A DNA stretch of 64,000 nucleotides from Porphyra umbilicalis. Taxonomy: Eukaryota; Rhodophyta; Bangiophyceae; Bangiales; Bangiaceae. The DNA is taken from the NCBI GenBank assembly GCA_002049455.2, contig KV919035.1, positions 1 to 64,000 on the forward strand, read 5' to 3'. The notes beneath the pieces are model-generated. The model was given only the letters and a program-made list of their open reading frames with translations, had not been told where the DNA came from and searched no databases. The position numbers and the translations under genes are program-made. Shown here one piece after another: positions 55,501 to 64,000 of the stretch (the stretch's first letter is position 1; each line of letters opens with the position of its first letter).

Positions 55501-56158
55501 GGGGGTGACCTGCATCCCCGTGACAGCCTGCGGTACGCGGGCGAGTGTGTGCGGTCCGGCGTGGGCGAACCGACGGTGCCACACCCTCGCCGCCACGGCT
55601 GCGTGTCCACCCCCGACGTAGTTGGCCTCATCATACGGCCTGGCCACCACCCACACGTCCCCGAGGTGAATCCCCTCCATCACGACGTTGCCGCCCTTGT
55701 GAATGCTCACACCCAACTCGTCGAACGTCACGGCGAACCCGCGGTTGACCGCGGTGGGCACCGACAGCACTGAGAACGTGAGCCCCGGCACCACCAGCAC
55801 GTCCTCCAGCGTCACGCGCACCTTGTCGCCACGCACAAGTGCGTCGAATTCGGCCGTACCCGCCTTAGTCGCGGTGTGCACCTCGCCGTTGGCCATCTTG
55901 ATGTTGACCGGCTCGCATGGCCCGAGCTGCGTCAGCGTCTGGTCGTCACCCGTCAAGTGGTGTGACGCCCCGGAGTCCACAATCCACCCTTTGGGCAGGC
56001 CATTGCCCGCCCCCATCTCGGGGCCAGGCGGGCCTCGCATCCCGTGCAGCGCGCATCCAGCGGCCGCGATCATTGCGACGCCGCCGCGAGCGTGGGGCTT
56101 GCGCGCATTCCCCGGGCAGTCCGCTCGGAGGTGACCCACCTCATGGCATAGGAAGCAC
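52549..56158 (-). mobile_element. Ty1/copia retroelement, 5' truncated, otherwise well preserved
   Basis: Minus-strand parts in order: CCHC zinc knuckle CFLCHEVGHLRADC (56158-56110), aspartic protease DSGASHHLTGD (about 55977), GAG-pre-integrase HRRFAHAG (about 55570), integrase with HTDVCGPM, RRDGGDEY and SGVAERYNR (55476-54950), reverse transcriptase with YVRQPAGY, YGLKQASRAWYK and LVHVDDLLLAS (about 54150-53700), RNase H with STTEAEYVA and [14 protein letters not shown] (53330-52960). The tail carries DAPDGGVA-type repeats (about 52700-52830). Everything 5' of the zinc knuckle is missing and repeat R1 begins at that point. About two breaks in the coding region; long open frames suggest a fairly young element. 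No LTR pair found. Confidence 0.92.
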
Positions 56159-56161
56159 AGG

Positions 56162-56509
56162 CCTCATGCCCGTCCCCGGGCCCCGGCCAATTGCAGGACA
56201 AAGAGTTTGCTGCCACCGTCAATCTTGTGTCCTGTCTTAGATATACTCTGTACTCTACCGAAACCGGGGTGGGGGCCTGCGCAGTGCACCTTGTTGCCAC
56301 GAGCCCGGTTCTGGCTCAAATTGCTCGTAACTGCTCGCTGAAAACGGGCTCCTGCCCGCATCGTCGCAAAACATGTACCACGTACTGAGAACGTGCTGGG
56401 GGACTTGGCCAGCAGTATTGCAGGTTGATCTAAATTGTGGAAAAATCAGCGACGTGAAGCGTAGTCACGAAAGCCGAAAACAGGAGCGGGCGACGTAGCC
56501 GTCCGCCAA
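56162..56509. repeat. Dispersed repeat R1, copy 2
   Basis: Nearly identical to 19586-19935. It abuts the copia zinc-knuckle sequence on the left and module A on the right, so it marks the breakpoint of the copia element. Confidence 0.9.
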
Positions 56510-56510
56510 G

Positions 56511-57243
56511 CAACACCCCTACCTGGGGTGGTGCTTTTACGGATGCTACATACGTCTGATTTTCTGGGTCCGCCGCCCGCTAGTCGGTGCCGGCGGCCCT
56601 TCTTATCTACCCTCGCGCGGCCACCCACACGGTCCCACCCCCCCTCCAGGCGTCTCCGAGTTGGGGCAGAGGTCCGCAGACGGGTGCCCATGCAGGACCC
56701 CACAGGGCGCACGCGTCCGCGCTCCCAGGGGCCCAAAACAAGTCAAAGGCCCGCCGCTCTAACAGCGGTTAGGGCCCTCCGGCTCCGATACGTAGGCGCC
56801 GAGTCAAACATCGAGAAGAAAGCGGGTCCTACCAGTGAAGGTCGGCCCGTAAGAACACGTCAAAATCGCAACGTGGCGCCACCCGATCCACCACCGTGCC
56901 CATCCAGCCAATCAGGTGCCGCGCGCGGTCCAATCACACCGCCGCGGCCCGTCATTGGCCACTGCGAAGGGCCCTCCATCACGTCGTGCGCGAGGTTGAC
57001 ACCAAGGCTGACAGTCGAGAATCGGTCGATTCACAGAAATGGTCCCAAAGGGGCCGCCAGTCCGATATTTGCCGCGTTTTGTCGCGTACATGTACTGGAC
57101 CCTTCTTCTTCACAGTGTTCTTCCGAATGGGTAAAGTCTCAGATTCGCAATTCAGATCCCCAGTACGATCTGGCCCTGCTCGAATTCGTGTCTGGAAGCC
57201 ATGCGCGCACCCTGCGCGCACCTTGCGCGCACCCCAGCAGGTT
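56511..57243 (+). repeat. Dispersed repeat module A, copy 2
   Basis: The partner of 28413-29135. Here it runs directly into module B at about 57244, whereas copy 1 is followed by unrelated DNA. Confidence 0.88.
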
Positions 57244-57244
57244 A

Positions 57245-59450
57245 TCTGGCGGCACTCAGAGGCACCCGGAGGCCCCCGCAGGCACTCCGCAGGAAGTCGT
57301 CTGGGGACTCATCCAGGAGTTACATGGTGCCCTTTTGCGGCGATTCGTGGCCGCCCGGCAAAACGACTACGCATCGCACGCGGGAACTCTGTCGTATGGA
57401 GCAACGGTGGCGCCACGTTGTACCTCACGGATAGAGAACGTTGCAGTGAAGCGTACGCTTTGCATTGCGTTCTCACGCCTCCCGGGGCAGAGAGACCTGG
57501 TGGGAAGCGGCCGTATGGGCCTGGTACTCCCATCTGACTGCTCGCCCACCGCGCCCTGCCCCTCCCGCTCGTCTCGCCCACACCGCCTCGCCCCTCCCGC
57601 CCAACTCGAACACATAAGGAAGAAAGCAGGACGATCACCGTGAGCAGGAGAAGTGCAAGAAAGAAAGCAAACAGACAGACGACAGCACACGCAAAAGTAC
57701 ACAGCGAACACATTGCATCAAATTAGACTCGGCTTCCACAGCGCAAAGAAACAGGTCTGTACGCCCCCCCACTCCTTTACCCGACCTATACAACACGGCG
57801 GTAGTCGCGGCAGGTAGACATCGATCAGTCATCGCGCGCGCCCGATGGATACAGCCGAGACAGCCCCGCCGTCGACACTCACTGCACTAGCACTACCTCC
57901 CCCCACTTCGATTACCACGCACCCTCCACCGTTCGTCCGAGTCCGTGCGCGAGTCGCGCCGCCACCGCTCTTGCCACAACTCGCATCACCTACATGGATG
58001 CCCACAGCTCGGGACAGAAAGGGGGAAGTCTGGGCAGTACGGGGCAGTACGGGGCAGTGAGAAGCAGAAGTTACAAGTACGTGACAGTACCACAGAGAAA
58101 AAGCGAGCATATTTTCCACACGAAAACGGAGCAAGACGTTCTACATTTAAAAAAGGCACGCACGCTCTGACTGCACTCGAGGTCGTCACCGCGTGCACTG
58201 CAAGAGATCAAACGGGCGCTACGATATACACAAAATGATGACATGCGCACGTGCAACGTTGAAAGTGTTGCTCCAGGTGCACTTCGTAGCGGGAGGGCGG
58301 ACTGATCCGGCCACCGTAGAGGCAGTGCGGGCCGATCTATGATCGCCGTACTCGGGTGCGCTCGGCCTTCAGAATGTGCAGCTGTCAGGCATCCACTCTG
58401 CGTGATAAAGGGTGGTGTGGGAAGGGCCTGGAGGACGCCGCCTTTGAGAAAGGGATTGACGGTGGGCGGGGGGGTGGAGGGAGGCGAGTGGGGGTCCCTG
58501 CGGGGCATGTTCTGATGCAAGGTGGTCCTGGTCACAAGACGACCGCCTGGGCTACACACACGGACGATAGACCCATAAGAGGGGGCGGGCGGGATCCTCG
58601 TCCACGCCAGACCCTCATTCACGGTGTGCCTGGCCACGAATGCCCCCTGCCAGACGTGCTGCCGGCCCCTTACCTGTGGTACGCTTGGCCAAGCGGCTTC
58701 TGTTTAGAGGTTGTTCGGCTCCCAAAGCACAAGCCAGATGAAGGCGGTTGTCAGAGGTGCAGCTCTGGCGTTCGTCTCCATCACACAGCCTAGACGGCAT
58801 CTAGGAGGCCTTCCTCGCCGCCGACGAGGCGCCCTCGCAGTACCAATCATTGCGCGTCAGTAGATCTCGTCCTGCCTCAGGCTGACCGAGATGAGCTATA
58901 CTCAGGTGACTCGTGACCGGTTAAGGCCCTCACAGTGACCCAAAAAGAGGATCACGGTGCTTGTGCGCGGCCAACTACGTTTCAGTGCCTGGCGGTGCGT
59001 GACATGGGCGCGGCTTGGGGGTTGCGGGCCACAGGGTCTGTGATGTCGTCGCGAGGTGCGACCAACCGGTCATACCGTCGAGGATCAATAAGGGCCACTT
59101 ATGCTCTAGGTAGTCGAGCCCTCCTGAATCCAGCGATCAGCAAACGCAGTTGATCTGTGACCAGTCTATTGTCGGTGGCTTTGAATCGTCCCAGGAGCTA
59201 CAATTGTCCCTGATGCCGACCAACTTGTAGCCTGCTTTTTGGAAGGCTACACCATGCAGTTTCCATCCGCGCCGTCGTAGATTGATGAGGGCTCCGCTTG
59301 CAGCCCACGTTCCCTCGTGGTCAGCACATGGCCGTCTGGGCCAGCAACAATGTCATATCATGAGTACAAATTACGGCCCGCAGCACGCCCGTAGCGCGCG
59401 CAGCACGCGCAGCACACCCCCAGTAGAGTGGTACGCTCTCGCGACGATGC
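57245..59450 (+). repeat. Dispersed repeat module B, copy 2 (longer)
   Basis: The partner of 38545-40330, with about 360 bp extra at 58826-59185 and a right end (to about 59450) that is recognisable at 6411-6780. Three copies in one window at different ages show repeated activity. No protein family is recognised. Confidence 0.88.
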
Positions 59451-60299
59451 TGGGAGTGTATGCTCGTATCCTGTCCAAAAACCTCGTTGTGACGTGGTGG
59501 CGACGAGATCAGGGCGTGATTAAGAGCTCTACGAAGTCCGCTCAAGTTTTTACAAGTGCGACGTGATACATTAAATGGGTGCAGTGCTCAGTACCGGATC
59601 TGTGCCGAGTGGGGCAAGAAATACGTAGAAGGACACCATCGTGCAGCCCACGAGCAGAGGAAGGTTGCGCTCACTCCGAGGCAGTGGGTAGGAAAAGATC
59701 AGGAAGTTTTCGCTGCCTGAAGCCTCTCTACCGGCGTTACCCCCCCTGGCCGCCGCCGCAGCCGACACCCTCTCGCGGCCTCCTGTCCTTGCGGGGGCAA
59801 GCAAGCAACCCTCTTTCGTACTAATCGAGGAAACAGGACGTTCCTCGCAAGCGAGGGTGCAGCCCTGGCTCACTCATTTCCAACACTACCCAACCCCCCC
59901 CCCCGCAACACCCGCCTCTCGTGCCAATAGAAGAAGTAGGACGTGGCCTCTCCAGCGAGGGCCCAGTCCCGGCTCACTCCTTTCCCGCGCTGCCCTCCCC
60001 CGCTCCCCCCTCACCACGGCACCCGACGCCCATTGCACTGTTCCCAACTATGCCTTGTGTTCAGCCATGCTTAGTACTCAGCCATGCCCTCACCCGCGGA
60101 GGTTTTCGAAATACTGGGAAGGACGAGATACAGGCCTGATGCAGCTCAGCTCGGACCGATACAGCATGGCAACAGCAGTGGGCAGCCGGCGCAGAGTCGG
60201 AAGAGCGACGCGGGTATCGTGTCGCAAGCCTCGCAACGCCCGGGGTGGGGGGCGTCGGAATCCGCTTTCTCCGTACGGGATGCACAGCAGGGGTTGTCA
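59451..60299. other. Spacer with a two-unit ~105-bp tandem repeat
   Basis: Units begin near 59826 and 59930 and share AGGACGT...GCGAGGG and CCCGGCTCACTC-like blocks. A minus-strand frame at 59571-59873 contains a hydrophobic run LPLLVGCTMVSFYVFLAPLG that could be a membrane segment, but nothing else supports a gene. Confidence 0.4.
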
Positions 60300-61080
60300 G
60301 GATATGCATTTCGAGGCGAAATAGGATACGGATACACGCGGATGCGGTGTATCTGATTACGGATAAATCGCTTAACTAAGATCCGGATGCGGATATCTGC
60401 CTCCGAAACCGGATTATTACGTAGATTATATCCGTATCTGAGTACGATTATCGTATCCGATGAGATTTCTACAAGTCCGTCAGGCCGCACAATTAGGGCC
60501 AGAGAAAAACGCCATTCAGACACTTGTTGAGTGCTAAATGGACGTCAAGTACCACGTGATATTCACATTTGATGTGTACGCCCCAACGGGCGCGGTCCAG
60601 GCAGTTCCCCGCCGTTTTTGTAAACGGTCGTCAGATAGAGCGTTCTGAAACTCGTGTCAGACTTTGCTGGTATCGCAAGCGGGCCGAGTCGCGTGCTTGA
60701 ACGGTTTCTTCCGGGTCGGGCGGGATTGCCGCTCGTCGCTGCAACATGCTTGCAGATGAATCTCCCGATGGTCAGATTGGGAAAAGAGAGGTGGACTGCG
60801 TTGTACCGGAATTCTGTCTGCCCGAGAAGTTTAATAATCTTGTATATCCCTGTATCCTTCCTCTTATATCTGGAATACGGATCTGATATAATCTTGCAAT
60901 TTTTGTCGGACAGGATAGATATATCGTTTCCTCTCTTTCTCTGAATGCATTTAGAATATGCGTCCCCGGCGCGTATTCGACCTGAATACGGATATAATGC
61001 ATGGATATATTCATCAGGAATATATCCATGACAACCCCTGATGCACAGTTCCTTCGCAATTGTCCCAGAACTTATTGATA
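60300..61080. other. AT-rich island with GGATACGGATA-type motifs
   Basis: Base composition drops sharply compared with the rest of the window. GGATACGGATA and its complement TATCCGTATC recur in both orientations (60315-60460, 60860-61020). No gene recognised. Possibly a MITE cluster or foreign insertion. Confidence 0.6.
61000..61030. repeat. Perfect 13-bp stem hairpin
   Basis: CATGGATATATTC (61000-61012) and GAATATATCCATG (61018-61030) are exact reverse complements around loop ATCAG, inside the AT-rich island. Confidence 0.9.
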
Positions 61081-61500
61081 AATGACTTTACAATACCGAG
61101 GCCATTCTATATGGTTTGCCAATCACGGAGGGACAGTTGCCGCTCCGGTGGCTGGTAATAAAGACAGCCCAGTCGCAGAGAAGGGGGATCTAAGTGTGAA
61201 AATCCGGTACTCGTGCAGCACTTCGACACCCGTGCTCCACTTAATACACGTGCCTCGACGAGGGCGTCCTAATGCAGGGTGCGAAAATCGCCGAAACGAC
61301 TCGTTGAGAGAACGAGAGGGCTGGCACGCGCTTGCTGAGCATCTGCATACGTTTTCACACGGGCATTCCCGCTATGACTCTGTACACTGCAGAAGGCGCT
61401 GCCAGAGACGCTTCTGATGCATCCAAAACGTCGATGTAAAATGCTGTACTGCTAAAGTATGCAGGTGAAAACATGGTTTGCCCGAGAGAAACGCTCCACA
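61081..61500. other. Spacer, nothing recognised
   Basis: No coding or repeat signal beyond short ORFs. Confidence 0.35.
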
Positions 61501-61509
61501 GAGACGTTT

Positions 61510-61605
61510 TCGAGGGGTCGTGCAAGTTCTGAACCAGCAGCCTCAGCTAAAACGGGGCTTGTGGTGGATCCAGTAACGAGGTGCTTTGCGCTGGACGCCT
61601 TCTTG
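61510..61605 (+). repeat. Third copy of the Nudix-upstream block
   Basis: TCGTGCAAGTT, then GGCTTGTGGTGGATCC and AACGAGGTGCTTTGCGCTGG occur in the same order and strand as at 9640-9722. No gene follows on the + strand, which favours a repeat origin for the block. Confidence 0.6.
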
Positions 61606-61959
61606 ACAGCACCGCCCTGAATTGCGTCTGCAACGGGGGGTCTGGCCCAAGCTGACGCCCCCGCGCGTGAGCAAACAGCATAAGCGCGCGCGGGGGGTGA
61701 GCCGCAGCCCGCGCCGGCGTGGCCGCGTGCGTGGCTGCACGGGGTGTCGGCGGCGGGCGCATCGCGTGGTTGACTACCACTGCCGCCTTTGCACGGCGCT
61801 TTGCGTGGCCGCAGGGGGCGCTCTGTTGGGGAATTCGCAGAGGGGGGGGGGGGGGCCCATTTCCTCGCCCCGTCGCTGGCGGGCGCAGGCGCGGGTGCGG
61901 CGAGGGGGGAAGCAGACGGATCCCCTGCACGCCGCCGCGTCACCTGGCCGAGATGTATC

Positions 61960-64000
61960 ACGCGCTGGCGGCAGCTACGTGGACTGCCGCGGCGCCAACG
62001 CCTGCGCCGCGTCTGCGTGCCGCCGCGGGGCGGCGGCGGCGGCGACGGTGGCGACTGCTCCGCGCACGAGTGCGATTCCTCAAACATACTCGTCCGCGGC
62101 GACCGCTCGCGCTCCCAGTTGGCGTGCGGGGGGGATGTAAACGAGACGGGCCATGATGCACAACGCGGCGCCATGGTCGGCGACGGTCGCGGCGGGGGAG
62201 GGTGGGGGCGCAGGACCAACGCCGCCGCCGCCGCTGACACCACCGCCGCAATCGCTGCCGGCACAATCTTTGTCAGGCGACGGGGCCGTTGACCCCGTGG
62301 CGAGATGGAGGAGCTGCCCCCTCACACCCTCCCACGGATCACTTCTCAGCAGGCAACACGTCAAAAGAGAAAGAGCCAACAACGTCGCTCTGACCTCGCC
62401 CATCCACATGGTGGACATGAATGACAATGTGCGCGGCATCAGTTACCTCGCTTAGCGTGGCGCCCGCGATGCCCTTCTCCACAGCAACCGGGTGAGCCAT
62501 CAGCAGGCGCATGAACTGCATGCCGCACATCTTTACCTAGTTGAAGAACCAACCGGCGCGGAGTTGCAGGACGTTCATCACCCCCAACACGGGATTGAGC
62601 TCGCCCTTGGGGTGGGGGCCGCCGAAGACGTGGCGCCCAGCCTTCGTGTGGGCGGGGTCATAGACCCGCTCCGGTGCCCTCCTTAGCAGCACCTTCACCT
62701 AGGAGGGCTCCACGCGCCGTCCGTCCTCGTCTTGAACGGTATGCTCTGCCAGTGCGAGCGAGGCACAATAGAATATGGTTTTCTCGTTAATGATTGGGAC
62801 GTAGTAGAAAGCGAAACACCCGGGCGGGATCCTATGCGCACCCATGCCCGTAAGTGAGGGCCGTGCAGCCCCCACCGCCGCGCCAGCACCGCCGCCTCCA
62901 CGCTAGTTCCGTGTCCAAGCAACAGCGGCTGCGACGACAGCGACAGGCGAAGCAGCTCGTGCCAAGGGAAGCCCGGTGCCAGCCGCAGACGAACATTATC
63001 CATCCAGGGCTTGAGCAGCAACGGGTCGATAACGCGCGCCCAAATCTCATCAAGCGCCCTGTCTTCCGCCTCCGCCTCGTAATTCGGCAGATCCTTGTCG
63101 TCCACCGCGGCGCCGTGGTCCCCCGCCGCCGCGTCGTCGACCGCCCGCGAGTCGCCCACCGACCCGTCCCCCGCCCGGGCCCCGTCGTCCGCCTCCTCCT
63201 CGGTGTCGGCCTCCTCATCGTTGTCCGCTGCGGGGCCATCGTCTCTCGCTGCCGCGTCGCCACCCCTCCCCCCGGTGCCCGCCACCTGCACGTTCTCCCC
63301 CCGTCCCCCGTTGCCCGCGAAGCGGCAAATGAGCTTGGCGATCACGTCGGGGGTGGGGAAGACGTCCATTGTGTGGGGTGAGCGGCGTGCGTGCGCGAGA
63401 GCACGCAATGAAGATTGAATAGTGGAGTGTATGATGGGTGCCGAGAACGTCGTACTGAACAGGCGAATCTGCCGCACCATCCGGAGCCGCTGCTCTGTGC
63501 AGGAATGTCCCATGAAAGGGAGAGCCCAGACAGCCACGGCGGGGTCTAGCATCAGCGCGACAGACCCGTCCACGACAAAATATATGTCCCGCCCGATCGC
63601 CTTGGCGGCCGACAAAAGCTGATTGATGATGTCCTCCAGACCTCGACGGCCGGGGGCTGGCAGCGGCAGCTGCGCGAGGTATCTCCTCGAGTCGCCCGCT
63701 ACCGCTGCTCACGGGACAGCGCGCTTGGCCAGCGCATCTCGCCTCTTGCGCAGTGACGGGCGAGAGTCTCGAAAGGCCGCGCACGGCTCCGCCGCGCGGA
63801 CGGTGATGTTTTGATGCCACATAAGTGAGGATTTGGCCACCCAGTCGACCACGTAGGACGGGAGGGTCTCCCGCTCCACCCACCGCCGCCGTCAGCAACT
63901 GGTGAAACTGCTGCGCCTGGGGAAGACCGGTGCGAGGCGCGGGTAGGCAGATACCAGCGCCACCGTCGACAGGGCTAGCATGCCGTGGGAGCCGCCGAGG
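61960..64000 (-). mobile_element. Unclassified repeat family C, copy 2 (cut by window end)
   Basis: Parallels 14160-16200 throughout. The C-terminal VVGSFSFDVLPAEK, FGHGTT-like GHGTSVEAAVLARRWGLH, NVRLRLAPGFPWHELLRLSL and YFVVDGSVALMLDPAVAVWA all recur. The acidic linker is present but its duplication is blurred. The frame is interrupted relative to copy 1, so this copy is decayed. The element continues past the window edge. Confidence 0.8.

Overview
This window looks like nuclear DNA of a GC-rich eukaryote. Genes are spliced, third codon positions are almost all G or C, long G/C homopolymers are common, and mobile elements outnumber ordinary genes. A GC-rich alga, possibly a bangiophyte red alga, would fit, but no rRNA, tRNA or organelle gene is present to prove it. 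Several introns share an unusual GTACGT/GTACGC 5' splice site. I could not run searches; family calls rest on motifs read by eye.

Layout. 1-4690: a strong hairpin, then a tyrosine recombinase (YR) and a RecQ-type helicase in tandem; this pair is the best candidate for an unusual mobile unit. 4691-6790: intergenic DNA ending in an old dispersed-repeat copy. 6985-8807: (6-4) photolyase / animal-type cryptochrome. 9908-10605: Nudix hydrolase. 11560-14360: two unrecognised coding patches, one per strand. 14160-18455 (-): an unclassified multi-exon element gene, seen again at 61960-64000 (-), with a 13-bp minisatellite upstream of copy 1. 19586-23820: repeats, one unrecognised gene and low-complexity ORFs. 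24038-27641 (-): decayed KDZ transposase. 28413-29135: repeat module A. 30134-33722: Crypton-type YR with a GCR1_C-like tail. 33724-38544: mostly unexplained. 38545-40330: repeat module B. 40378-48573: broken Ty3/gypsy chromovirus with nested insertions. 48842-51505 (-): mitochondrial P5C dehydrogenase (ALDH4) with a shortened C-terminus. 52549-56158 (-): Ty1/copia element cut off at its gag zinc knuckle and abutting a composite of three dispersed repeats (56162-59450). 59451-61960: AT-rich and repeat DNA.

The recognisable host genes (photolyase, Nudix, P5C dehydrogenase) are independent housekeeping or stress functions. In all three, apparent frame breaks fall in G/C homopolymers, which points to sequence-length errors rather than gene death. 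The rest is a graveyard of at least five element classes (YR-RecQ, Crypton, KDZ, copia, gypsy) plus one unclassified family and several non-coding repeats.
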